A stretch of 64,000 nt of DNA from Cryptomeria japonica (Eukaryota > Streptophyta > Pinopsida > Cupressales > Cupressaceae). Position 1 is the stretch's first letter. Each line of letters starts with the position of its first letter. This document shows, piece by piece, positions 1 through 10,374 of the stretch. The position numbers and the translations under genes are program-made. The stretch is taken from the NCBI RefSeq assembly GCF_030272615.1, contig NC_081414.1, forward strand, positions 309,235,164 through 309,299,163. The letters are read 5' to 3'. The notes below the pieces were generated by a model. That model was given only the letters and a program-made list of their open reading frames with translations, was not told the DNA's origin and ran no database searches.

Positions 1-155
1 GACTGTTGTATATTCAGTGTAGGGTTTGAGAACCGATAACAAGATCTTTGACCGGTGATGTTTTATGGTTTGGCAGTGAATCTTATCATGTTCATTACTT
101 AGTGGTGACGTGTCAGAAACCGTGTGTGATTATAAGATTGCATTTAAGTGCATAC
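1..155 (+). repeat. Copia A 5' LTR, left part (cut by window edge)
   Basis: These bases match the 3' LTR of copia A from about 12615 onward, including the shared words TATTCAGTGTAGGGTTTGAG and AAGATCTTTGACCGGTGAT. By that alignment the LTR starts about 350 bases left of the window. It is interrupted at 155/156 by the gag-only element and resumes at 6854. The target duplication CATAC (151-155 and 6854-6858) marks the insertion point. Confidence 0.88.
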
Positions 156-1103
156 TATTGGCAATTGACACTCAATTGGTTGGTTTCACTATGTTGTCAT
201 TGATGGCAACATGGTATTGTGTTTCGGCTTCATGTTTTGGTTCTATGGTGTACCAGCAGGCACTTCACAGATACTACACTAGCACCACCACTGACAAGAA
301 ATAAGGATTTCTATGGTCACCGGCTATGTAGGACGACACGGTTTAGTAAAGGTTATCGGTATTGGAGGCTGACATATCTTGGATTCGACATCGACAATTG
401 ATTTTATTTTTTATGCATTTATGTTATTTGGTCGACATGTAATTTGATATTGTATATATCTTTGTAAGTCGACATAAGGCATGTAAATTTGTATAGGTTA
501 TATAGGTCAGTTTGATAGATCATTTTGATATACATGAGAGAGACATGAGATAGGAGATGATGGATATGAAAATGTAATATGATGTGAAATAGTTTAGAGA
601 GATTATGTATGTGAGGAAATTATTGTAAGGGTTATTCTGGTAAAGGGTTTAGGGATTAAGATCGGAACAGACAAAGCTTAAACCAAAACTATATTTTGGC
701 ATAGAAGATGCTATCTTAGCAGTTCACACTTCTCTGGATTGTAGTCTGGAATTTTATGTAGTCAGTGAGGCTCCTTTTGTGATTGAGCAATATTCTCTAG
801 GCTATAAACCTTCTGGCAAGTGCAGGCCCCTCATATTTTGTAATATATCTTCATATCACAAGTGGATTGATATTGTGGGTCACAAATCCCACCAAGGTTT
901 TTCCTCGTTGAGGTTTTCCACATATAAATATATGTGTTATGGTTCTCATTTATGTGATTGGCTTATTGGTTGCTTTACTTCTTTCAATTTTGTATGTACT
1001 GGTATACCGGTTGGTGTATGCATGTTTTAATAAGGCTAAAAGTTATCATTCTGGTATAAAACTAATTCACCCCCCCTCCTCTCAGTGTTATTGGTTTCCA
1101 AAA
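156..1103 (+). repeat. 5' LTR of gag-only element copy 1
   Basis: Direct repeat of 5896-6853. It starts TATTGGCAATTG, where the partner has TGTTGCCAATTG, and ends near a C-rich stretch (1068-1080) followed by CTCAGTGTTATTGG. A PBS follows directly. The exact last bases (CCAAAA here, CCAACA in the partner) are uncertain by about 3 bp. Confidence 0.85.
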
Positions 1104-1105
1104 AT

Positions 1106-1117
1106 TGGTATTAGATC
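1106..1117 (+). other. Primer-binding site, gag-only copy 1
   Basis: TGGTATTAGATC lies just inside the 5' LTR and resembles the initiator tRNA-Met complement TGGTATCAGAGC with two or three changes. The position fits minus-strand priming. Confidence 0.65.
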
Positions 1118-1171
1118 CTTGTGCCTTGGAGGAAGTTTAACAACTTGAAGAAGATCTTGAAACCAGAATCC

Positions 1172-2383
1172 ATGGATATGGCTTTGGAGAAGCAACTTGA
1201 GATGGCACTTGAAGATTATGATGCTGAAAGGTTGAAGAACTTAAAGCTACAAGATGAATGAAATTTTGTTAAGGAATTCATTCTTGTCCTACAAGAGAGG
1301 CTATCATCTATTCAAGCTAGGAGGAAGGAACTTTTGCAAAGTCAGGATGATGAAGAGAAAGATGCACTTAAGGAACAATGTCAGAAATTGAGTCAGGAGA
1401 ACATGGTTATGAAGAATGAAATGCAAGTTATAACTATGAGGATGTCTAAGGAGATTGAGGACAGAAAGAAAAAGGAAGAAAATTTTGGTGTATCCCTAAA
1501 GAACAAATTTGAAGAATGTGGTAGGTTGGTTCATGAAAATGATATGTTGAGAACTGATTTGGTACAATCCCAGAGTAATGAACAAGATCTTGAGAGACAA
1601 ATGATAATACTGAGAGAATATTTAACTACTGCAAGTGAGTATAAAGAAAAATTCAAGATTAGCTCATCACAACTTGATGAGTCATTGAAGAGACAAAGGC
1701 AGATTGGAGATTCTAGTGGACTTGGATTTGAGCAAGGACAGAGTTATGGTGTTGCTAATGAAGGTCAAAACCATAAGGCACCGATAAGGCAATTTAATGC
1801 TTATAAATTCAATGGTAGATGTTTTATTTGCAATAAATTTGGTCACATGGCTAGGAAATGTAGAAATAGAGTAAATCAAAACCCTGATTCTGCTCTCGGT
1901 AAATGTTCTAAATGCAATAAGTTTGGTCATCAAATAGAAGATTGTAGAATGAATGTTAAATGCTATGCATGCGGAAAGTTTGGATATATGGCTAATCAGT
2001 GTAGGTCAAGCAATTTCACCGGTTTTAGGAAAGCAATTCAAAAAAAAAATGTTACATGGTATGCATGTGATGAGGTTGGACATATTGCTAGGTTCTGTAG
2101 AAGCATAAATCCACCAGTTGGTAATGGAGGATCAAATGAGAAAGTAAAAGAGAAGGTTAGTGAAATTTGGCAAGATCATACTCAAAGATGGGTTAGGAAG
2201 ATGAAGAACAATCATCTGATGGGAATGTCCCGGTTACTTATCTGTCAAAAGAGGCTACTCTTGCACCGGCGGGGAGCTTATTTGGTAACTGAGGCAGATG
2301 TCTTAGGGGTAGGAAAAATTCATGAAGATGTTGCATATGCCCTGGGAAGAGGTTCTAAAAGATGTTCCAAATATTGGAGATGA
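1172..2383 (+). pseudogene. Gag-like protein with coiled coil and four zinc knuckles
   Basis: The reading frame opens at the ATG at 1172 (MDMALEKQLEM) and runs about 403 codons with one in-frame TGA at 1259-1261; Arg (CGA) is the likely original codon. The N-terminal half is charged and coiled-coil-like (many E/K, for example EEKDALKEQCQKL). Four knuckle-like motifs follow: CFICNKFGHMARKC (from 1820) and CSKCNKFGHQIEDC (from 1904) are intact CX2CX4HX4C. The third (CYACGKFGYMANQC) has Tyr for the zinc His, and the fourth (WYACDEVGHIARFC) has Trp for the first Cys. In retroelement Gag, such knuckles bind RNA during packaging. The minus-strand copy at 17-18 kb has the same plan. This is a decayed retroelement Gag, not a cellular zinc-finger gene. 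Confidence 0.75.
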
Positions 2384-2662
2384 TTATCTCACATGGATAT
2401 GTTCTGAGCAAGATTCGGTATCTTTCACCGACACTCATTTATGTCAATGGATGATTATGGTTTTTCTCAAAGTTTAAAAGGTTGAATATACTTCATTGTT
2501 AATCACCTTGCATTCAGAGCGACTTCAGAGCAATTCAAAGCGACCAAGAGAAATCAAAGGCAATTCAGAGCAATCAGATTTCTTCTTGAGCGATCTTCGA
2601 CATCTAGAAGAATTTGTTGGAGGTTTTCACCAAGTGCAATCAAAAGGTATTTATCTTTAAAC

Positions 2663-5614
2663 ATGGAAGTGGGATCATCATCTATTCCTATTTTTGTTGC
2701 AAACCTGACTTAAGTAGAGGTCAAGGACCGCCCCAAGCCAATTTTTCAAGCAGTATCCGCATGTGGCTACTCTGAAAGATTCGGTTGGAGCATTTTCTCA
2801 CGCTCTGGAGGGAGTTGTCTATGTAGAGGATGTTAGGGCATATATTCACTGTCACATCGAGGACTTGGGAAATTGAAAAATTAAGGGCATGTATATGAGT
2901 GAGCTAATGGGAGAATCTGGAAAGATCAAACTGACATTCAAGCATATCAAAGACCTAGGGTTTATCGACATTCTAGATATTCCAAAATTTAGGATGAGAT
3001 AATCAGATATGTTCTAAGTAGAGTACATGGGTAATTTATATGGTTAAATAGACCTTCAAAAATCACCGAGGAAGCCATTCAGGAAATCACTGGTTTACCA
3101 TCGGTTGGGCAACATCCAAACAAGAAGGTTTCAAATGATTTCATGAGGAAGATCACCAGTGCGACATCTGACAAAAGATCCATGAAAGTGAGCACTATCA
3201 CTGACACGAACATCAAATTTGGTAGCATGATCATTGAGTATAAGGTAACTCAGTCAAACTGACTAAATTGTATTTCTAGTTCATGCATTTTGACTGCATA
3301 CAAAAGGATGAGAGAGAATGTAAAATTAGATCGATTGGATTCTAGATGCTTTGTTAATCAATCTAGGGAAGATTAAGGGTGAAAAGAAGGGTACATTCTG
3401 GTATGGCAACTTGATAGTTTGCTTGATGTTATATTTCTTGAATGATACACCTGGTTCTAGTAAGAGGCAATGGGATTTTGACATCCCAGTAGGAAGACAA
3501 TTGAAATAGTCAATTGCTTCTTTAGGAAGTCAAAGAGATGATAAGGTATGGGGGTATTTTAAAGCATTCCAAAAATCTATGAGGTCTAGGGTAAGGGTAC
3601 ATGAGTATATTGTAGAGAAATATTCACCAGACATATGCTTCATGTTAAAGAATGATGAGACACTCATGGAAGCAGTTAAGCCCTGAAAGATTTGGATTTA
3701 ATAAATGGGCTATAAGGTGGATGCATAGATTCTTGATGCCTATACAAAAATGTTGATTGATGCACCAATTGATGAGGCAGAGAAGCCTTGTGGTACTGCA
3801 CAGCAGAAAACTCAAGAGGTTGAAATAGAGTTCAACCGAAAGAAAAGAGATAAACAGGAAGGAAAAGCAAGAAAATTTGTGTAGAAGATCTCAAAGGACA
3901 TCAAAGCACTAATTGATGTTGTTCTGAAGAAAGGAAGAAAGAGGAAGGATCCTGAAGTTCATATTGAGCCTGGTACTGCACAATCAAATTCTGAGGATGA
4001 CACACCGTTGGCATTTAAGAGGGTTGTTAGGAAGAAACCAAAGGAAACAAAAGCAGAAGCTAAGAGGAAACCGGTTAGGAAGGTTACAATAAAAATACCA
4101 ACACAAAAGAAAGCACCAAAAGCTACACCTACAGGTGCATACAGTACTGCAAAGAGGAAAAAGAAGGATGACACTAATTCTGGTAAGGTTCCAGCTAAAA
4201 CTTGTGTAGAAAAATTCAAGAGCTATTATCTATTTGTGTTACTATTGCTCCAGATGAAATGGAAAAGACAATTGAGGTGGCAGACAGAAAATTTTTCAAT
4301 AGCAAACATAGGATAACTAGTCTGATGCTAGGGAGAAAAAATGAAGTAATAAAGAAGACTCAAAAAGCATGGGTTAAATTTCTTAGAGAAAACAAGGGAT
4401 TCCTTACTTCACCAAAAACCAAGATAGACACTGTAGATACCCCAGTTGAAGGAAAAGGAAAGAGGATTATGGGTACTTCACCCTCAATTTTGAAAAATAT
4501 TAAGATAGTAGAAATTGAGCCACCGATAAATACAAATGTACAGACAAATATTGAGATATCGGTTAATACAGAGAGTGAACCAGCTAATATTGTACAAGAT
4601 ACTAATATTGAGGATAATTATCCTTTGGATACAAATGTACAAGATGAGGTTATTGTTCCTATAGAGGAACTAGCAATTACATAGATTGTACCAAGTAGAA
4701 AAGCCACTGGTGCAAGTGAGGAGGTTATAAAGGATAAATATTCAAAGGAGAAGATAGGGGAATCTGGCAAGGAACCGGTTGTTGGTCCATCATTATTGTC
4801 AATTGACAATTCATAGGTAGAAAATAAAAACATCACAGAGATGAGTCCCACTGAACTAATGATGATGGCAGCACAAAAACTGATGTAGGAAGGATCCACA
4901 GATAAAGGGATTATTGATCAATCAATCACTGTTTTACATAGACTGGTCCCGGAGTGTAAGATTGAAAATGAAGTGAGCCCATCTGGCAAGCTTAAGGTAA
5001 TCACTGAGAATATTTCAAAGGATTTTCAATCCTTACAGTAAATCTCAAACCGGCAAGCACTAGAAAGGTTTACTCAGGATAAGAGAGATGCATTTGATCA
5101 GGTAATTGAAACTGAGAAGAAAATGATTGAGGAGAAGTTGATCCTAATAGAAAACTCTTTGAAGCAATGTACAAATATATATAGGGTATGTTGTAACACT
5201 AAAATTCTTACAGCTAATGTGGATAAAAAGATAAAAGAGATTCAGGAGAAAATTGTAAATATAGCTAACTCTTTTGACAGATTGATTTCATTGACTACAT
5301 CAATTGATGGTCAAATTTTGATTTTGGAGAGCCAAATTTTTGTTCTTGAGAAGAAAAGAGACAAAATAATCAGAAGAGCCAGAAGTCTAAGAGGATTGGT
5401 GAGTCCCCAGTTGGATTCACTCAGTGTACACAAGAAATAATGCATGGATATGGTTGGAAAGCCCACACCAGCAAAGGTAAATGAGAAAGAATCTTTTGCA
5501 CATTTATTGAGTGGACTTGTATCTATTTTTGGTACATTCAAAACCAGATGGGATACTTATCTAGAGTTACTAGAGAAGGCTTATCTAGAAATTTTGAAGT
5601 TGGTTAAGCTCTAG
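2663..5614 (+). pseudogene. Second ORF of gag-only element, unknown function
   Basis: A long decayed frame starts near the ATG at 2663 (MEVGSSSIPIFVANLT) and can be followed to tandem stops near 5612, across at least ten stops or shifts. The first part (about 2750-3700) has VRAYIHCHIEDL and ITGLPSVGQHPNKKVSNDF, matching the minus-strand copy (IRAYIHYDLEEL at about 16.3 kb). A Lys-rich tract at about 4000-4200 (KKPKETKAEAKRK) looks like a nuclear-localisation or nucleic-acid-binding stretch. The last part (5123-5440) is predicted coiled coil. The N-terminal part resembles what databases call a putative plant transposon protein, but that is recall, not a search. I see no catalytic motif, so no function is assigned. 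Confidence 0.6.
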
Positions 5615-5883
5615 TAAGACATTTTGGGATATTCGTTGTACAGTTCTTTTTCTTTGACATTCCTTTTAAAAAATTTGATGGCATTGATGTCAAAGGGGGA
5701 GTAGTATAGATGTGAAAAAGAATAAAAGGAGTTGTATACATTAGGGGGAGTTACGAAATTATGGAGTTATGGAGTTTTGGAGATGTGGAGTATTTTGCAT
5801 ATTCAACTCAAGGGGAGCAAGGCAGGATGAAACCAGCGGATGAAACCTTGACCATTTTTTACATGAGTGTTGCCATCAATGCC

Positions 5884-5894
5884 AAAGGGGGAGA
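5884..5894 (+). promoter_or_regulatory. Polypurine tract, gag-only copy 1
   Basis: AAAGGGGGAGA lies immediately upstream of the 3' LTR start (TGTTG at 5896), where plus-strand DNA synthesis starts in LTR elements. It is bracketed by a perfect 14-nt inverted repeat (5868-5881 and 5938-5951). Confidence 0.75.
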
Positions 5895-5895
5895 T

Positions 5896-6853
5896 TGTTG
5901 CCAATTGACACTCAATTGGTTGGTTTCACTATGTTATCATTGATGGCAACATGGTATTGTATTCTGACTTCATGTTTTGGCTCTATGGTGTATCGGCGGG
6001 CACTTCACAAATACTACACCAGCATCGGCACCGGCACCGATAGGACAGAAGTATTTCTCTGGTCACCAGCAATGCAAGCCGACATGATTTAGTAAAGGTT
6101 ATCGGTATTGGAGGTCGACATATCTTGGATCCAACATCAGCAATTGATTTTATTGTTTATGCATTTATGTTATCTAGCTGACATGTAATTTGATATTGTA
6201 TATATCTTTGTAAATCAACATAAGGCATGTAAATTTGTATAGGGTATATAGGTCAGTTTGATAGCTCATTTTGATATACATGAGAGAGACATGAGATAGG
6301 AGATAATGGATATGTGAATGTAATATGATGTGAAATAGTTCAGATAGATTATGTGTGTGAGGAAATTATTGTAAGGGTTATTCCAATAAAGGGTTTAGGG
6401 ATTAAGACCGGAACAGACAAAGCTTAAACCAGAACTATATTATGACGTAGAAGATGCTATCTTAGTAGTTCACACTTCTTTGGATTGTAGTCTAGAATTT
6501 TATGTAGCCAGTGAGGCTCCTTTTGTGATTGAGCAGTGTGCCCTAGGGTGTAAGCCTTCCTGCAAGTGCAGGCCCCTCATTATTTGTAATATCTCTTCAT
6601 ATGGCCAGTGGATTGATATTGTGGGTCACAAATCCCACTGTGGTTTTTCCTCTTTGAGGTTTTCCACATATAAATCTATGTGTTATGGTTCTCATTTATG
6701 TGATTGGCTTATTGGTTGCTTTACTTCTTTCAATTCTGTATGTACCGGTATACCGGTTGGTGTATGTATGTTTTAATAAGGCTAAAAATTATCATTCTAG
6801 TATAGCACTGATTCACCCCCCCCCCCCTCTCTCAGTGTTATTGGTTTCCAACA
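5896..6853 (+). repeat. 3' LTR of gag-only element copy 1
   Basis: Begins TGTTGCCAATTGACACTC and ends TTTCCAACA, followed by the target duplication CATAC at 6854-6858. It matches 156-1103 along its length. It includes a long C tract (about 6813-6828) just before CTCTCAGTG. Confidence 0.88.
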
Positions 6854-7808
6854 CATACAAGGATCAAATTCCTTGGGAAACAATGAAGTGCTTAGTAGAA
6901 TGTGATAAGGGTTTGACATCTTATCAGATCGATGTGCGGTGATGTGTTATGATCATTCAATAGCTGTAGTTGTCTTGAAATTTATTGTAATAATTTGTAA
7001 TGATCTGATATGATCTATGATGTAAATTCACTGTAAGTTAGGGTTATGTAGCCAACCTAATTGTAAAATCTATTTAGGTCAAGTTTTAGAAGGTTTATTG
7101 TGTCGGTGATCAGAGAAGGAGAGTGTACCAAACCAGATTGAGATGTTTGCATGTGAAAAGAAGATTGGAGATGAAATGGATCTGTATTAGCAAGTAGAGA
7201 GTGCATTGATCAGATCATTTATCTGTTGTTTCCTATCAGTTGCAATAGTATTTAAATCCCTTAACCGAGTAGGTCCTAACAGGCTTGATCTTGTAAATCC
7301 CTTCATCAAGTGGCTCATTAATTTGGGTTTAAATCCTTTATCAAGGTTCCTCCTAATAGGATAGAGCTCCTACCAAATTTGAGGTTAAAATCCCTTCACC
7401 GGGTGACTCCTAATAGGGTCTGCTCCTAACCGGGCATTATTGTAAAGTTCATAACTGGGCTAGGCCTTTAATAGGGCACATTCCAAAAGAGTACAAATAT
7501 TTGGGTACCAATTCCCACCATCATTTTTCCCATTTGGGTTTCCACATGAAAAATCCTTCTGTTCATTTTGTGGATGGATTGTTGAGTTATTCATTTGATG
7601 TCTTTACTATATTTGCTTAATGATGAACACTTAAGTAGCTATCGCTAATAGTTTGGTAAATTTGTTTTGGAGATTGTTTGATAAGCTATCATTATTGGTT
7701 GTGAAGTATTTTGTGAAGTATTTTGTAGATTGGTGAAAGTTTGAAGTTATTGTTAGTACTGATTCAACCCCCCCCCCTCTCAGTATTAACCAAATCCTCA
7801 CATTAACA
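6854..7808 (+). repeat. Copia A 5' LTR, right part
   Basis: Resumes the copia A LTR after the nested element and matches 12775-13733. It ends CCTCACATTAACA and is directly followed by the primer-binding site. It carries the C tract plus CTCTCAGTATTAACC near its end. Confidence 0.88.
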
Positions 7809-7810
7809 AC

Positions 7811-7822
7811 TGGTATCAGAGC
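7811..7822 (+). other. Primer-binding site, copia A
   Basis: TGGTATCAGAGC is an exact match to the usual plant PBS complementary to the 3' end of initiator tRNA-Met, three bases inside the 5' LTR end. Confidence 0.85.
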
Positions 7823-7878
7823 ATTAGGTCCTCTTTATGCAGAAGCTTAACCGCTTGAGGTAAAGATCTGAGAAGATA

Positions 7879-8826
7879 ATGAAGAAGCAGGGTCCCAAAT
7901 TCACTAAGGACAACTACAGAATATGAAGTGATAGAATGAAGATTTACATCAAAGGTATGGGTGCTCAGTTCTAGCAGCATGTTATTACTGAGTATGTACC
8001 TCCTACCGGTCCTCTGACTACAGATCGGCTTAAGGAGCACCAAGAAAGCATTCAAGCATTGGAATCCATTGTAAGTACACTTTCTAATACTGAATATATT
8101 GATATCCATGGTTTAGAAACTTCTTTTGAAGTTTGGGAGAAGTTAGAATTAATCTATGGTGGTGATAAGCTTGTGCAAAAGGTTAAATAAGAAATCCTTA
8201 GAGGAAAGTTTGATGATATGAGAATGATGAAAGGTGAAAATATTACTCAGTATGGACAAAGGATTAAAGAGGTTATTGGTGGAATCAAAAGTGTTGGTGG
8301 TACTATAGAAGAAGACACTGTGGTGAGTAAAATGCCTAGAACCCTATTGCCTGCCTATGCCATTACAGTGTCAGCTATTCAAGAGTTGAGGTTAGTTAGT
8401 AATGATAAGGTTACTATTGATTCTTTAATTGGTAAGCTCACTTCTTTTGAGTTGAATAGTTTTGATAACAGTGTACCTAAGATATAATCTGCTTTCAAAG
8501 CATATGTATCTAGTGTACCATTGAGAAAAGGGAAAGATGTTTGTCATAGTAATGAATGTAGGTCAAGTCATCATGGCGGTAGAAAAGCTGATGTGGATGA
8601 TGAAGATAATCTGATGGAGTTTGAACCTCTATTAGCAAAAAGACTTCTTAGAGGCACTGCTAAGTACAAAGGCAAGCTACCTCTTATGTGTTTCTCTTGT
8701 AACAAGATAGGACATATTGCTGCAAACTGTCCTAATAGTGATCAAAAGGAAAAGTTTAGAAAATATAAGGGAAAAGGAAAGAAAAAGTGTTATGTTGCAG
8801 TAGATGAAGGTGCTACTGATGAGGAA
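7879..8826 (+). pseudogene. Copia A gag (UBN2-type Gag with zinc knuckle)
   Basis: The frame starts at the ATG at 7879 (MKKQGPKFTKDNYRI) and stays in one register into the pol region. Gag core similarity includes FEVWEKLELIYGG and YGQRIKEVIGGIKSVGG, typical of the gag polypeptide of LTR copia-type families. One intact zinc knuckle, CFSCNKIGHIAANC, lies at about 8689-8730. An acidic linker follows. In-frame stops occur at YRI*SD, AQF*QH, KVK*EI and KI*SA. Two of these sit where Trp is expected and two where Gln or Glu is expected. Gag would form the particle and bind RNA; this copy cannot make the full protein. Confidence 0.82.
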
Positions 8827-10308
8827 TCTGAGGATGAAGACAATGAGGAGATTGTTTTTGTTGTTGTTAAGGAAGATCTATCTGATAAGAAGGCTTTAAT
8901 ATCTCACATTGACAATAGTGATGAATGGATTATTGACAGTGGTTGCTCACACCACATGACCGGTGATAAGAACAAGTTTATTTCTCTTGAAGAATATGAT
9001 GGCGGTGTAGTAAGATTTAAAAACAATTCACCTTGTATGGTAAAAGGTAAAGGTTCTATCACTTTGAATGGTAAAAGTAATGATGATGATGTATATTGGG
9101 TTGAAGGTTTGAAACATAACTTGTTGAGTTTTGGTCAATTGAATGACAAAGGTTATTATCTTGAGTTTAAGAATGGAGTATGTAGGATCTTAGGATGCAA
9201 AGGAGAACTTATTTCTACCGGAAAACAAACTAAAGGTAACTTATTCCATCTGAATGCTAGTGTAAACAGTTGTTTGGTTGCTAAGGTTGAAGATAGTTGG
9301 TTATGGCATAGAAGGTTTTGTCATGTGAATTTTGATAATGTGGTTAAGGTTAGCAAGTCAAATTTGGTTAGACGTATGCCACAACTTGTTAAACGAGACA
9401 ATGTGATGTGTAAATAATGTCAATTGGGTAAGATGACTACATCTTCTTTTAAGAGAAAATATTTTTCTTCTGAACATATTCTAGATTTGGTGCACACTGA
9501 CTTATGTGGTCCTATGAGGACTAGAAGTTTTTATGGTGACAAGTATTTCATGATATTTACTGATGATTTTTTAAGAATGATGTGGGTTACTTTTCTGAAG
9601 GAAAAGTCATAAGCTTTTAGCAAGTTCAATGCATTCAAAGCATTAGTAGAAAAGGAAACTAGTAAGAATCTTAAGTTCCTGAGATCTGACCGGGATGGAG
9701 AGTTTACATCAGATGATTTTGTGAGATATTGTGATGAAAATGGAATAAAGAGACAATTATAAGCTCCAAGGACACCATAGTAGAATGGAATTGCAGAAAG
9801 AAGAAACATAACCATTGTTGAAGAAGATGGGACTATGTTGATATAGAGAGATGTACCTAAGATGTTTTGGAGAGAAGTAGTCAGCACTGTTGTATACACA
9901 TTGAACTGGGTACTAGTCAAGGAAGGTAATGAAAAGACACCCTATGAGTTATGGTATGGTAAAACTCCTAGTGTTAGTTATTTCACAGTTTTTGGCAACG
10001 GATGTTTTATAAAGAGAGATGATTATATTGGTAAATTTGACCCAAAAAGTGATGAAGGAACATTCCTTGGCTACTCTACTAAGAGCAAAGCTTTCAAGTG
10101 TTTTAACAAAAGGACAAAGAAGATTGTGGAAAGCATCAATGTAAAAGTTGATGAATACTCTAATGAATCTGATGATACCAGCAAATCTGATCCAGTGGAT
10201 GATGAACAAAAACTTGTGATTATTGAATTGGAAGTGCAGAAAGATGTTGAGCAGAACAGTGCAGATGAAGAAGATGAACAACAAGAAGAGGTTATTGCAT
10301 CGGAATAG
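8827..10308 (+). pseudogene. Copia A protease and integrase region
   Basis: This continues the gag frame. The aspartic protease motif WIIDSGCSHHMTG (about 8926-8964) is intact. The GAG-pre-integrase region has WLWHRRFCHVNFDNV (about 9298). The integrase core follows: HTDLCGPM, FTDDFLRMMW (about 9559), RSDRDGEFTSDDF (about 9682) and NGIAERRN (about 9788), which supply the D, D and E positions of the catalytic triad. Stops include CK*CQ, KS*AF, RQL*AP, a double TAG at TP**NG (about 9778-9783) and LI*RD. The pair at TP**NG falls where the family has Gln-Gln. The C-terminal part (GTFLGYSTKSKAFKCF) is the usual region before RT. Gene order PR-INT-RT is diagnostic of Ty1/copia. Confidence 0.85.
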
Positions 10309-10374
10309 GTTATACCTAGGCATGTAAGGTTAAATCATTCTAAAGACCAAATAATAGGTGACAAGAATGTTGGA

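Larger units (their letters stand above)
156..6853 (+). mobile_element. Non-autonomous gag-only LTR retrotransposon (copy 1)
   Basis: A complete element bounded by two direct repeats (156-1103 and 5896-6853) and flanked by the 5-bp duplication CATAC. The inside carries a primer-binding site, a coiled-coil and zinc-knuckle gag ORF, a second long ORF of unknown function, and a polypurine tract. No protease, integrase, reverse transcriptase or RNase H motif is visible anywhere between the LTRs, so movement would need enzymes from another element. It resembles the layout described for plant TR-GAG elements, but the second ORF is extra. The two LTRs differ by many substitutions and small indels, so the insertion is old. 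It landed in the 5' LTR of copia A and is therefore younger than copia A. Confidence 0.85.

Noticed and set aside
1815-2110. Zinc-knuckle array considered as a host RNA-binding gene
   Set aside because: It lies between matching LTRs, has the same layout as a second copy in the window, and carries stop and zinc-ligand losses.
3959-4219. Open frame of 86 aa on the minus strand, hydrophobic and membrane-like
   Set aside because: It is the antisense shadow of the Lys-rich tract of the gag-only second ORF; the composition follows from the AAG/AAA codons on the other strand.
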